Assembly (NCBI GenBank): GCA_947359465.1
Contig: OX375876.1
Location: 61,882,998 to 61,946,997, forward strand
From: Metellina segmentata
Lineage: Eukaryota; Arthropoda; Arachnida; Araneae; Tetragnathidae
Direction of reading: 5' to 3'
Length of the DNA: 64,000 bases
Position 1 is the first letter of the stretch; every line of letters starts with the position of its first letter. The notes under the pieces were generated by a model. It searched no databases and was not told the DNA's origin. It worked only from the letters and a program-made list of their open reading frames with translations. Both the position numbers and the translations under genes were made by a program. Positions 9,275 through 20,099 of this stretch are shown here, in pieces.

Positions 9275-10428
9275 TCATACCATATAAAACTAAATTTACC
9301 GAACTTTTAATAACGATTGAACATAAGAACTTGTGTCATTCAGGTGTTTCTGACACTCTTACCCAATTAAGAGAACGTTTTTGGATTATTTGTGGCAGGC
9401 AAGCTGTAAAAGCTTGTTTGAATAAGTGTTTAAAGTGCAGGAGATTTAAAATCAAACGTGTAAATCAAGTTGTGGCTCCATTACCTGCAACCAGAATAAA
9501 TGAGACCAACCCCTTTGAAGTCGTTGGAATCGACTTTGCTGGTCCATTGTACTCAAAGGACCATGGCAAAATTTACATCGCCTTGTTTACTTGTGCGGTA
9601 ACTCGAGCCATACACCTGGAAGTTGTGTCAAGCCTAAGCACAGAACACTTTTTATTGGCATTTCGACGTTTTGTGTCTAGGAGAGGTGTGTGTCGAATTG
9701 TAAACTCAGACAATGCCATGACTTTCAAAAGTGCTGACATTGAACTGAAAAGACTGTACATGAACATTAGTGAACCAGAAGTTCTTAATTATTTTGGAAA
9801 AAAGGGTATCACTTGGCAGTACATAGTTGAACGTGCTGCATGGTGGGGAGGATACTGGGAGAGAATGGTTCGGATAACAAAAATTACATTAAGGAAAATT
9901 TTAGGAAGGGCATTAGTTTCCTTTGAAGAATTGCAAACTATTTTATCTGAAATTGAAGCCATAATTAATTCACGCCCTTTAACATATGTGTGCAATGAAC
10001 CTAACGAACCATTCCCTCTCACTCCTGCTAACTTTTTAACTGGAAGAAGATTAACTGCATTGCCGAATTGGTCAGGCAATGGAAATTTTGAATTGTTTAA
10101 GGGTAAAAAGGATTTAGTTAAAAAATTTCTTTATCGGGAAAAAATACTAAATAACTTTTGGAAAAGATGGAAAAGAGAATATCTTCTTCAGTTAAAGGGT
10201 GCTAAATTTTATAAACATGTTAATGTAAAAATTGAATTTAATGTGAATGATATAGTTTTAGTAGGTGATGACAAGCTTCCTAGACAACTTTGGAAGTTAG
10301 GAAGAATCATTGAGTGTCACAAGGGACGTGACGGTAAGGTAAGATCAGTCATAATGAAAATTTCTTCAGGCATCATAAAACGCTCGATTCAACTATTGTA
10401 TAACTTGGAAATTGCATCAAATGAGTAA
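9262..10428 (+). CDS. BEL/Pao integrase
   Basis: This is the longest intact part of the BEL element. It opens with PLIIPYKTKF and the zinc-binding segment HSGV, CLNKCLKC (the HHCC site). The catalytic core follows, with VVGIDFAGPLY (first aspartate), VNSDNAMTF (second aspartate) and AAWWGGYWERMV, where the glutamate before RMV completes the DDE set. INSRPLTY and LTPANFLTG follow. The C-terminal DUF5641-like part has KRWKREYLLQL, NDIVLVGDD and LPRQLWKLGRI, and the frame stops at 10428. No methionine start is expected because it is part of a polyprotein; the frame is open upstream of the TTG at 9331. The domain would join element cDNA to host DNA. The core looks complete, but the upstream pol is broken. 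Confidence 0.92.
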   Translation, partial: KHPLIIPYKTKFTELLITIEHKNLCHSGVSDTLTQLRERFWIICGRQAVKACLNKCLKCRRFKIKRVNQVVAPLPATRINETNPFEVVGIDFAGPLYSKDHGKIYIALFTCAVTRAIHLEVVSSLSTEHFLLAFRRFVSRRGVCRIVNSDNAMTFKSADIELKRLYMNISEPEVLNYFGKKGITWQYIVERAAWWGGYWERMVRITKITLRKILGRALVSFEELQTILSEIEAIINSRPLTYVCNEPNEPFPLTPANFLTGRRLTALPNWSGNGNFELFKGKKDLVKKFLYREKILNNFWKRWKREYLLQLKGAKFYKHVNVKIEFNVNDIVLVGDDKLPRQLWKLGRIIECHKGRDGKVRSVIMKISSGIIKRSIQLLYNLEIASNE

Positions 10429-10723
10429 GTTCATTTAAATTGATTGTTGAAAGGTAAACATGTTTTAATTGTGATTGATATTGTTGTGTTGTGAGTTGTA
10501 GCACATTTTTTTAATTTAATTGTGACACATTTAATTGTGTTAAGAAAAAGGAGTATTAAGAATTTGTTAAAAAATTGTCGCAATTCATAAAGTAAATTTT
10601 AATGGTTGCACTTAATAATTGAATTTTTTTTATGTACTATATTGCTTAGTTGGAATGTTAATAAGAATTTTATTGTATTGTAATGTTTATTTGATGAATT
10701 ACTTCATCGGGGCAGGAGGAGGA
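10429..10723 (+). other. BEL 3' untranslated region with polypurine tract
   Basis: AT-rich sequence without coding potential links the integrase stop to the LTR. The last bases, GGGGCAGGAGGAGGA at 10709-10723, are a polypurine tract directly abutting the TGTGGCA start of the LTR. Confidence 0.8.
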
Positions 10724-10966
10724 TGTGGCAACTTAGCCACAGATCTCCAGATAAACATTATGAAAGGGGATTTGTAACGCGCGTCTTCCCTACCCAATGG
10801 GGAATTCGTCAGATTGGCTTGGAACGTGGTAATAGAAAGACCACGTCGGAATGAACCTATTCCATTCTCTTTGTGTTTCATCGTCTTTGTGTCAGTGTTC
10901 TGTCTTGTAAATAAATAGAGATGTTCAAAATAGAAATGGACTCGATGTAATAGTTATTATGCCACA
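10724..10966 (+). repeat. BEL/Pao 3' LTR
   Basis: A 243-bp LTR runs from TGTGGCA to TGCCACA, a perfect 7-bp terminal inverted repeat. It follows the polypurine tract and contains AATAAA near 10908-10915 for polyadenylation. The matching 5' LTR lies outside the window, so identity cannot be measured. The five bases after it are CGGGG. Confidence 0.88.
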
Positions 10967-12099
10967 CGGGGTAATTTATAAGTTGAAAGAAAAATCACAT
11001 TAAAAGTTGATCAACTTAAAATATTTCATTTATACCTTTTCCTTCGCATCATGACGTTTCACGGCCGCTAGATAACAGCTCCGCTGTTTTAGGAAACCGT
11101 AGCTTAACATACGAATTATGCAACAACGTACACTAACTAGTTCAAAATCAAAGTTCTCCAAGTTTGCCATAAAACTAATAAGCTTCTTACAAAGGATTCT
11201 TTTCAAAAAGGAATTTGCAAGACTTATCAGCTTGCAAAAGTTAGGAATGCAACGTTGGCGATGTGTCTTTGGCGCATTTTACGTTTATAAAAGACAAAAA
11301 AGAGCAAAAATCGGAATTTTTTCGTAACAAAAAGGATAAAAATCGGTCATTTTTCCAAAAATTTACGAAAAGTTGGTAATATCTTAATAAAAAACCCAAA
11401 AAAACAGAAGAATCTCATCCCTGAAGTAAGGACATAATCACACTTTCCTTATTATCATTATTTTTTTTAACATTGTTCTTTTGACTGTAATTCCATGATA
11501 CAATTTAATTATAAGGAAAAAAAAATAGAGGGGGAGAGGGGGGGAAGCGAAAATTTTTAAAAGAAAAAAAAAAACGGAAATTCTCAAAAGAAAAAAAAAA
11601 AAAAAACGGAAATTCTTAAAAGAAAGCAAAAAAGCGGAAATCTGCGTAAACGCGAAAGATTTCCACCCCTGGAAATGGGAGGGGAGGTCACACTGACTTT
11701 TTTCTTCTGGTCATTCCCTGTGTTGTTCCCCGCCTCAAGAAATGTTAAACAATTATTATTTGTCACAAAAAAAGAAACCAATGACCTCATTGAAAATATT
11801 AAAAAAAAATAATAATAAATAAATCGACCATATAACCGATAACGAAGAAAATAAAATAACTATATAAACGGTGCGTTTTAACACATGTTCCGTATTAAGT
11901 TTGACAGGACTTTAGAAAACTGACCATATAAGCGGGTGACCATACAGCCGGTACTGACTGTAACAATGAAAAATAAATACATAATCAAAACACCTAAAAT
12001 AAATCTTGGGTATTTTTTTGGCTTTTTAGTACCTTGAGTAAAGTATCTGCAGACTCCATGGTTTCTTTTTTTATTAGGCAACAATTTTCGCTTTTGTTT
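10967..12099. other. Non-coding, AT-rich spacer
   Basis: No gene is recognised. A short tandem repeat of AAAAGAAAA...CGGAAATTCT units (three copies) lies at about 11556-11635. The phrases GACCATATAACCG, GACCATATAAGCGG and GACCATACAGCCGG at about 11825-11960 look like related terminal repeats of an unidentified element. Confidence 0.5.
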
Positions 12100-12712
12100 A
12101 CAATTTTTCAATTGAAACTGTCTTGCTCTTAATTGCAGCTGGTTTCTGTCTTTCTCTTCCTCTATCTATTTTCTCTTTTCTTTCAGAGACTACTCTTCCA
12201 ACTTTTTTTGGTCTACAAGGTAGTTGACATAATATTTGTGTGCATCATAAGCTAGTTTTAAAAGTCCATTTGTATTTGGAACTTCTGCAACATGTCTGCA
12301 TTTCTTTAATCCATCTCTTATACAATGATTAATAAACTTTCATTCAACACTCGTTCTGAAAACCCCTCTCTACATCACCATTTCCGTGTGACAACCACAA
12401 GCTTAAATAAACTTGTTAAACAAAATATACTTCTGTTTTCCTAAAGCAGTTTTTTTTTCAAGAGCATAATAGTTGGGAATAGAAACCTCATTGCAGTATT
12501 CACCACCTATCTTTACTTCTATAGGATTCACCCCAATCACAGATAAAGCTTTTGCTAGTTCCCCAACAAGTTTTAAACTTTTGCTTGTTGCTATCTCTGC
12601 TGGTTGAAGACACTTGCAAGACATTTTTGGGATAGACAGGATTTTTCAGATGATTTGTTCTAAGATATGCTGAAAAAGTTGAACCACCTATCAGATTAAC
12701 ACATAAAGACAA
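12100..12712 (-). pseudogene. Unidentified protein relic, minus strand
   Basis: Reading leftwards from 12712, three overlapping or adjacent minus-strand frames give continuous protein-like sequence. They contain GGSTFSAYLRTNHLKN at the start, then SLKLVGELAKALSVIGVNP and KIGGEYCNEVSIPNYYALEKK (12403-12624). After a gap in another frame come CRHVAEVPNTNGLLKLAYD and QKKVGRVVSERKEK, ending near 12100. The composition is protein-like, with few low-complexity stretches, and the three parts lie in order. I do not recognise the family. The relic stops exactly where the Gypsy pol relic on the other strand begins (about 12720), so the Gypsy may have inserted into it. A TE protein is more likely than a host gene, but neither is shown. 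Confidence 0.4.
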
Positions 12713-12719
12713 AGAATTT

Positions 12720-14200
12720 AGATGGCTAGAAGACCAAGAAAAACCGTTTGTGAATTACAAAAACAATTGATGGCACGAGTACCAACTCATTATTATCCAG
12801 ATGCAAGTACTGAGGTTCACACATATACTTTAGCTGATGGTTTGTCCAGAATGCTACTTCAGAAAGATGGAGATGGCATTTGGTGTATGCCGTTAGCAAG
12901 AAAACCACTGATGCTAAGTACCACTCTAGTAAGTTGTAACTGATGGCTATTGTATGAACATTAGACAGATTACGTCAGTTACTACTTGGAATACACTTCA
13001 CCTTAGTTACTGATTGTCAAGCACTAGTGTACATAAATGATACAAAATCTTTAAATCCACAAATTGCTGTGGAGCAATCTAATTTAGGAGTACGATTTTG
13101 AAGTTAGACATTGACCAGGAGAGAAGATGTCCAGTGGATGAATCAGAAGACACGATGACGACAATTGTTGAAAATAATTCAGAAGCAAGCTTAATCTTGA
13201 CCGAAGATAAACAAATTTTATTGATACAGCATGCAGATGCTGAGCTGATAAAGTTAATTGGAATCTTCAAAAAAGAAAAATATGACAGATCAAATGTTGA
13301 GAAGCAGATGATAGAAAGTTATACATATAAATGCAACAGACTGTATAGAATAGTGAAAGAAGGAGTCAAGGAGAAACTACTATACGTCATTCCAAAGTCA
13401 ATGAGGAAAAGTACTGTAGTTAAATTCCATGATATGATGGGTCATTTCACCATATATAGAACTGTTAGTAAAATCAAAGAATTGTATTGTTTTTCACGAC
13501 TGAAAAGATACTTCAGAAGGCACATTTCAAGATGTTTCGAGTGTCCAGTTAACAAAGTCCCTGGAGGCAAACAACAAGGAATTTTGCATCCTATACAATC
13601 CAGGAAAAGACTGTTTTCTATTGTACATGTAGATCATATTCGACCATTTATGATAAGTACAAAGGATAACAAGGAATTCTTTGTCATCCTAGACAATTTC
13701 ACGATTTATCAGACAAACTTCAGTGAAAAGTACAATGGGATGGTTGAAAGTAACAATCGTACCATGATTTCTCCAATTGCAACAACAATGGAAGATTATA
13801 GGCACAAGTATTGGGGCTTGAAGCTCAAAGAAAAATTAACTTCATAATAAATAAAACCACCAATAAAACCCCCCTTCAGATGTTACATGGATATACACCA
13901 AGAATTTCAAATGCAATTCTAATAGAAATAGTTTGAAAGTTGTAATGGTTGGGAAGATCCAAAACCAATCCAAGGAGAAGCTAGGAGTCACATTGAAAAG
14001 AAGCAAAAGCAGATGCAGAACTATTATAAGAAAAAGTGCAGTTCCATGAAATTTGCAGTTGGTGAAATTGTAGGGATGAGAAGATCTCCAAAACCAACAG
14101 GAGAGCCAATGACTCAGTCGAAATACAGAGGTCCACTAACAATCACTGCTGTCCTTCTGAATGACACATGCAAAGTTGTACAATTGGAATAAAAGAAGGG
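12720..14200 (+). pseudogene. Ty3/Gypsy pol relic (RNase H to integrase tail)
   Basis: The plus strand holds a 5'-truncated Gypsy pol. At 12795-13090, in several frames, lie RNase H pieces: a PDAST segment, GDGIWCMPLARKPL, LRQLLLGIHFTLVTDCQA-like residues and LVYINDTKSLNPQIA. An open frame at 13098-13847 carries the integrase zinc region: HDMMGHFTIYRTVSKIKE and CFECPVNK, then IVHVDHIRPFM with the first core aspartate. The core is then internally deleted: the frame jumps from FVILDNFTIYQTNF to NGMVESNNRTM without the second aspartate. Past 13850, broken frames give PLQMLHGYTPR, KKQKQMQNYYKK and FAVGEIVGMRRSP, the integrase C terminus. It is a dead relic; family level is certain, clade is not. 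Confidence 0.85.
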
Positions 14201-15007
14201 TAATTTCTACACCACAACAGCACATGACAACCAGTTGAAGTCATAGACATGTTCTGTAGATACTGATGACGAAGATTCACAGAATGATAATAAAGAGAGC
14301 CATAGTGATGATCAGATTTTCGAACCACAAAGAAATCCACAACATGCTGTTCTAAAAAGCCAGTGCATTAAGGAAAGTAACAAAAAGGACGTTAACTTTT
14401 AAATCTCACTGACATGAACAATTTGTGAACTTCAAGAGAATTTTTGAACCATACTAGAACCTTAATAAAACTTTTGAACCTTAGCAGAATTTCCAAACAT
14501 TAAAAGTTAATTGAAAATGTGTGTGAACTTTCAATTCAAGTGAACACTAGTAAGATAGATTGGACTGCAATTTTATTTTATAAATTGTTTGAGCACATTA
14601 ATAATATTTCATTAGACAATAACAGGAATAATGTATTTAAATTTATTATGAGGGACGTTAATGTTTGAATATTTAATTTATAATCTGAATTTAATTCATA
14701 TTGCAATTTAGCATGTCTATATTGTACTTGATATTTTTTTTCAATATTTTAGTTTAAGGAAATTTAATAGATTGTGTCTACACCTTTACATCTTTTTTAT
14801 TAAGAAGATATTTGTTCTCTTATATGTGGTTTTACAGAATGTAAGTACGTTTGAATTTTTAATTTCATGATGATGTCAATGTTCAATATTTATACATCTA
14901 ATTGAACTTATTGGTAAAGATTTGATTTTTTGAAAATCTTGGTAATTAACAAATTCTGTAGCATCAATGTTGATGATCGAGGAAGATTATAGGTCAGAAG
15001 GGCCGAT
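14201..15007. other. AT-rich 3' region of the Gypsy relic
   Basis: No coding sequence is seen. The stretch joins the Gypsy integrase tail to a candidate LTR. The last part, GGAAGATTATAGGTCAGAAGG and what follows to 15007, is moderately purine-rich and could be a polypurine tract. Confidence 0.4.
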
Positions 15008-15178
15008 TGTTAAAGTAAATTTGCGCTACCATGAAGATTGCCTTCACGCAGAGAGAATTGAAGGGTGATACAATGGAAGGTGGATTGCTGTAATGCTCTA
15101 TTTAATGGTTAAATAAATAATTTTAAAAGACAGTTCTCAGTGTTTCAATACCTCTCCAAGTGCACAGTGAAAACAACA
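15008..15178 (+). repeat. Candidate 3' LTR of the Gypsy relic
   Basis: The segment starts TGTTAAAGTAAATTTGCGC right after AGAAGGGCCGAT and ends AAAACAACA, giving TGTT...AACA ends and 171 bp. AATAAATAA near 15112 may be a polyadenylation signal. No second copy is present in the window because the element is 5'-truncated, so the call rests on its place and termini. Confidence 0.45.
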
Positions 15179-15272
15179 TGGAAGCCAAAATATATGCTAC
15201 CTACTTTGGAATAATTTATTTCTTCTGTAAAACATAAAAAAACAGGTTAGGATATAAAAGGTGCAGGTTTAC

Positions 15273-15398
15273 CTTCACAAAAGGAACACATATTTGATTC
15301 CTGTAGAGAGCATACAGGAGATAAACTGCACCAACTTGAAAAAGAAATGAGTTATTTTGTAGGAACCCCAGTGTTATTTGATAAATTTCATTCGTGAA
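15273..15398 (-). CDS. SNAPC1: SNAPC1-like exon C
   Basis: The exon has 42 full codons, acceptor TTTTCTTTTCAG and donor GTAAAC at 15272-15267. It begins FTNEIYQITLGFL and contains FQVGAVYLLYALYRNQ, the best-conserved stretch of the SNAP43 family. Reading past the donor meets a stop after about 18 codons. A minimal intron ending TTTTACAG near 15226 would lead straight into a TAA, so the true next exon is probably elsewhere. Confidence 0.8.
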
Positions 15399-17165
15399 CT
15401 GAAAAGAAAATCAAATTTAGCTGGAATGAACTTATGTCAATCAATAACAATTTTGCATATTTTACTTCATGAACATAATTTGTATAGCTTTCATTAAAAA
15501 ACAATAGCACATGCTCTTACAAGGAGTGATAAAAAAGTATATGACCTCACTTTTTATTGCATTGACTAGCTACAATGCAGAAAGGACTTCAACACAAGCC
15601 ACTAAACCACCAGAGAATCATGAGATCACTTAAATGAAAGCATCACAATTCACTGAAGACACAACGAAATCAGAAATTCCACACCACAATTTATGTAGAA
15701 CCATACAATCCCAAATCTAAAACTCTCAATCCACAGATCACTGAATTTCCTCACAGGTCAAAGGACCAAATAATCGCACACACATAGCTCAGAAAAACAG
15801 AACAAGAGCAAGTGGACTGTATAAAACTTTTACTGCTCACACTGACACATTGAGATTAGACAACTCACGGACAGACAGAACAAAAATAAGAACAGTGCCA
15901 TCTATCTGCAAATTCAGCAGTGCTGAGAGCATGTGCAAATACCTAGATTTGTCTTTTCTTACACATATTCTTCCGGAATGTATCATAGTGCAAAAACAGA
16001 AAAAGGTGTACTTCAAAGTTGTATTCCAAGCATAGGAAAAGGGTTTATATATAACATACAAGAAAATGAAGCTTTACTCTACAAACAGAATTAGAACAAG
16101 TGCAACAGCATCCCCCAGAACATGCCAATTGAGTGGAATTTCGAGCTTGCAAAGTCATGATCATTAAAATAATTTTCCACTTCAAATACATTTAGTTAAC
16201 ATATGCACTCTATCATCCAGATGGCACAGTAACTCTCATACATTTCAAACTTTAATTTCATAAATACAGAATAGTTATACTAACAGTATAGAGTTCCCAG
16301 GGATTAATGAAAATTCCCGAATTAAATTAAATTAACATTACACAAAACAAAAGTTTTAAAAAATCACTAATTCTAAAAATTTATGTGCAAAATGATACTT
16401 TTGTGATACTGCAGAAAACTTCACATAGACTACTTAACTAAGGTAAAATACACATAAGACTAATAACATGCACCTTGTTCATATAGTTATTTCACTTTCA
16501 ATATTAATAAACTTAATACAGAAAGAAAAATGAGTTTTAAAATTTGATTTAAATAAACGTTCTTTTACAATAAAAATAACTTGATTTAAAATGACACACC
16601 ATGACGAAAACAATAAAATGTTAATTTCCAGCCCTAAATTTAACTAATTAAAATCAATTATGTATATATCAGAACTTGATAAAATTATAGTCCACTATTA
16701 TTGGTGGTATTATAGGTAATAAGCATTATGTTATCCGAGGATTGCACTTTCTTCTACAGGATTCAAATATTTTTACAAACTGAAGTCTAAGAATCATAAT
16801 TAAAACAACATATTCGCCTCAGTGGACTAGTCTTGAGTGTGCATAAAATATTGCAGATGACATGGTACCCAATGTTGAATTGAGGAATTCTGTTCTACAT
16901 TATTGAATTGACTTACTGGAGTTATTTCATTCTCATCGCGACCCCTGAAAAATGAAACAAAATTAATATATTTTTTGAGAATTTAAATTAATTAAAAAGT
17001 ATAAAAAGCTGTTTTAGCATGACACACATACAAGTAAATTGCAGAAAAGTTGCGTTTCTTCCATAATTCTGCAAAAGAAGGAAACTCAGCAGAGTTTGTT
17101 TGCAAAAATTCATCTAAAAGCTTCTCCGCATCATTGGAAAACCCTGCAGCAATATAATGTGTCAT
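15273..17165 (-). CDS. SNAPC1: SNAPC1/SNAP43-like subunit of the snRNA-activating complex, partial gene
   Basis: Three minus-strand exons, 17165-17032, 16944-16917 and 15398-15273, join to 96 codons with consistent phases and GT...AG introns. SNAPC1 is a subunit of SNAPc, which binds the proximal sequence element of RNA polymerase II and III snRNA promoters. The exons give residues resembling the N-terminal conserved domain: NDAEKLLDEFLQTNSAEFPS with FAELWKKRNFSAIY, then GRDENE, then FQVGAVYLLYALYRNQ. The last is close to the family's strongly conserved VGALYLLYGLY stretch. The ATG at 17165 is preceded by TTTTAGGATTC, so a splice acceptor or a UTR intron just upstream is possible. The vertebrate protein continues for well over 250 residues. 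No later exon is seen before the Gypsy LTR ending at 15178, so the gene is partial here or truncated. Confidence 0.8.
15399..16916 (-). other. Intron of the SNAPC1-like gene
   Basis: About 1.5 kb of AT-rich sequence between exons B and C. No TE protein, tRNA or other coding sequence is recognised. Reading frames at 15837-16061 lack family features. Confidence 0.6.
16917..16944 (-). CDS. SNAPC1: SNAPC1-like exon B, a 28-nt microexon
   Basis: The acceptor is TTTCATTTTTCAG, followed by 28 bases and the donor GTAAGT at 16916-16911. One base completes the split codon from exon A, and nine codons read GRDENEITP, aligning with the conserved Gly-Arg after IF/IY in the family. It ends in phase 0, which matches exon C. 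The intron between A and B is 87 bases. Confidence 0.68.
17032..17165 (-). CDS. SNAPC1: SNAPC1-like exon A (first coding exon)
   Basis: The exon encodes 44 codons plus two bases, starting at the ATG 17165-17163. It carries SNDAEKLLDEF, an acidic helix, and FAELWKKRNFSAIY, both matching the start of the SNAP43 domain. It ends ACTT with donor GTATGT on the minus strand at 17031-17026. The frame stays open upstream of the ATG to 17225, but a CTGCAG and a TTTTAG suggest that region may be intronic. Confidence 0.78.
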
Positions 17166-17577
17166 CAGGAAGAATCCTAAAATATACAAAAATGTTAATG
17201 AAATCGGAAAATGGAGACATCTCAAATTTCATTTTTGCCTTGTCTTCCAAAATAAAGCAATTTGCATATAATAAACACATTTAAATTTTATTACTATAGC
17301 CATACATGATTATGATGTGCAAATCACAAGACAGTCAACACAATGAGAATGAAGAAAAAGCAAAAATCAGAAGGTTAAAAACAAAAGGGAGAAAAGACCA
17401 CTTGGGTAGCTTGGGGTGTTGTGATGCCATACACATTTACAGAAGTTGTGCCCTTGAGGGCCATAGGAAAGAGGGAAAATTATCATAGTAACTCAAATGG
17501 TTTGAACATGACAAGAGTCAGTAAAGAGATAAAGGAGATGTGGATAATTTTTTTAATGGCGAAGGATAAATCTTTTA

Positions 17578-19759
17578 CAGGGTTCCCACGGGTGCTTTTT
17601 TTCTTTTGAAAACAAAATTCAGTTTTCAAATGACGATATCTTTTCACAATATTTCCGACCTCTTTTTAGCAGCTGATCGACGTTGAAACTGCTTACAAGT
17701 ACGGTTTTGGTGATGATTCGGGAACTGGCTTGCTTGAATGGCAACCCTTGATACGCGATATTGTCTCGATCGACTCTTGATAAGCACATAATATACTTTA
17801 AAAACCATGAAAATCGGTCTGTTTTCGACTTGTGAGTGGCTCTTGCAATGCACAAAATAGTTGCCCTGATAGAGGAAACTAGAATACAATCATCAAATGT
17901 TAATTAATTTTGTTTTATTCAGTTCCCTGTGAGTGCAATGTTTTAAAAATTTATTATAATTATGGGGAAGTCTATTTTTAAATTCGTAGGTGGATCGAAA
18001 ACAATATAAAGATAATATATTTTAATTAAAACTGCTAAATGAATGGCAACCCGAAGTGTTGCAATTTTTTTTTAAATCTAGCTTTTTTTTTTATGTTTTT
18101 AATTCCTGTAATTTGTAAAAACTAACCCAGAAAAAAAAAAGAAATTTTTTTAAGATTTTCAAGGATGATTCTGCTTTAAAAAATTTAAAGCAATCGGTTA
18201 TCAGTTCCGAAAAAAAAAAAAACACTTGTTTAAAAAAAAACATTGGAGGAAAAGATTGCAAAAATGTAAACCTGAGTGCTGGAGAATAGAGAAGAGTCAG
18301 GAAATTTCATAAATCATGAAAGTCGTTTGAAAACAGGAAATTTTGGACTCTCATCGTATTTGGCTGCTGACTGAAAGCAAAAGAATTTTTCTATGATTTA
18401 TAATTTTCCCCCCATTGTATTTGGGAGACAAATACTCAATGGCCGATTGTGCTTGAATTTCAATTTGCTTTTGTTATGCCATGCGCAATCTGCTTCCATT
18501 GTCAGCTTAGATGATTATTTTCAAATTAATTTTGTTTCAGCAAAATGATGTTTGTAAGTGTATGGAGGAGGTGGCTGGTACACCTTACATCTGTTGTGAG
18601 CGAAAGTCCTCACATTGGGTTGGTGTGGAAGTTTGGTGAGTGGGGTGCCAGCTCAGATGTCTCGTCACCTGACCTTGGTTCACAATTATGTGGCAATACA
18701 CCGAATGGCTTAGTCTGGGACGGTGGCAACTAGTTGAATATCTATTCAATAATATTGCATTTTATTTTGTTGACCTTTTTACAAATTTATCAAAGTTTTT
18801 GCATAACTCTTATGATTTGTTTTGGTTCACAGAAAAATATTTTATTCGAAACTCATTTGGTCTCTGATCCAGTCAAATTTGACTCTGACGTATGCAACTA
18901 GCAATTCTTTTAGAAAATTAATAGTTTGCCACTAATTTTATTTTATTGAAACCTCCGATGTTCCAATAAACGAATTTTCTTCTTATTTTCATTATGAATT
19001 TATGAAAGTTTTTTTATAAAATAATTACTGGGGTGAGTAATTTCCATTTCATAAGCAGGCTGAAGCTGCAAACACAACAAAATAAGCGCTGTAAAAAAAA
19101 AAAAAAAAAAAGGACATTTTTGAAAATGAAAGTGTTGGTGTATTAGGGTGGAGCCTGACCCAGACAACACAAAATGGTGTTTCCTACCTATGAACAGCAA
19201 TATGCTAAAAAATTACTCATACACTCCCCTAAAGACTATTAAAAAGTAAAAATAAAACAATATGAAAAGAATACGAAAACGAAATCAAACTCCCTTCAGC
19301 AGCTTTGAGACCGACAACACCAAGTCTGTTTGTCATCAAACTTTACTCTTACTTTCCCCTTTTATAAAAGCAAATGCGCTGCGAAGAGATAAAAGAAGTA
19401 TATCCAAAGTTTTTTTCTTGTGGTCTCCATTCTATAATTTGTTTAAGTTCTTACACATATTACTAATACGTGTAGTACACCTAAATGCCCATATATGTTA
19501 ACTGCTGAATTTTGTAAAAATCAGATGGCTTATTTTGAAATATCTCATTTTGTGTATAATTTTTAGAAAATAGACTTGAACACTAAATTTTTTACATACC
19601 ACTGCTCTTATAAGATTATTTAATTTGTAAGAGCATCCCCATTTGGCCGAAAGTCAGGCATTAAATTGTATAATATGGTTTCTTCAATGTTTTATTTAAG
19701 TCCTCATTTTGTTCAAGAAAGTCCTTATTTTTAGTTAGAAAAAAAGAGTGGGAACCCTG
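17578..19759. mobile_element. Candidate hAT-type non-autonomous element with CAGGGTTCCCAC ends
   Basis: CAGGGTTCCCAC at 17578-17589 is matched by GTGGGAACCCTG at 19748-19759, a perfect 12-bp terminal inverted repeat. Both ends are followed inward by a T-rich stretch of similar sequence. The termini resemble those of hAT-type elements. The 8-bp flanks, ATCTTTTA and TTTTTAAT, do not match well, so a target duplication is not shown. The 2.18-kb interior has no recognisable transposase and contains a SINE fragment at 18557-18700. Confidence 0.5.
18557..18700 (+). repeat. SINE fragment (body)
   Basis: The stretch from GTGGCTGGTACACC through GGTGTGGAAGTTTGG and GGGGTGCCAGCTCAG to TCACCTGACC corresponds to the body of the tRNA-derived SINE that is complete at 49619-49925. 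The tRNA head and the tail are missing. Confidence 0.75.
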
Positions 19760-20099
19760 TTTTTAATGAATATACCCAAGGAAACTGGAAATGATCTTTT
19801 GGCCTACCCTTATTTTCAGTAAAGCTTTCTCAGGATTTATAACAGGTTTTAAGGTTTAAAAAATGACTAATTGAACAAAAAAAAGTGACAAATAACAATA
19901 ATGCCAAATATATTCAAGTATAAAGATAAAAAAGGAAAGGAAACTCCCGAGTCACCCCTTCTTTTTCTTTTCTTTCTTTGGAAGGATATTTCTTATCTTC
20001 ATTTAAAAGGCATATCATTTTGACACAATATTAACAAAACAAAAAAAAAAACACAATAATAATAATAATAACAACAATTTTTAAATATGATGCTTATTT

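Larger units (their letters stand above)
5112..10966 (+). mobile_element. BEL/Pao LTR retrotransposon, degenerate, 3' part
   Basis: From the Copia insertion to the LTR at 10724-10966 the plus strand carries gag knuckles, protease, RT, RNase H-like region and integrase in BEL/Pao order. The reading frame is broken by several frameshifts, and an AT-rich insert of about 834 bp separates RT from the next domain. The 5' LTR and gag N terminus would lie left of the window, beyond the Copia element. The accumulated breaks show it is older than the Copia copy nested in it. Confidence 0.9.

Noticed and set aside
10699..10881. Minus-strand 60-codon frame in the BEL LTR
   Set aside because: It lies in LTR sequence antisense to the element and has no family features.
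11438..11790. Phenylalanine-rich minus frames
   Set aside because: They are translations of poly-A/AAAAG repeats.
15179..15226. Continuation of the SNAPC1-like gene after a 48-base intron
   Set aside because: An acceptor TTTTACAG is present, but the phase-0 frame reaches TAA after two codons and does not match the family.
17421..17609. Short frames near the SNAPC1-like gene considered as upstream exons
   Set aside because: No SNAPC1 similarity and wrong strand.
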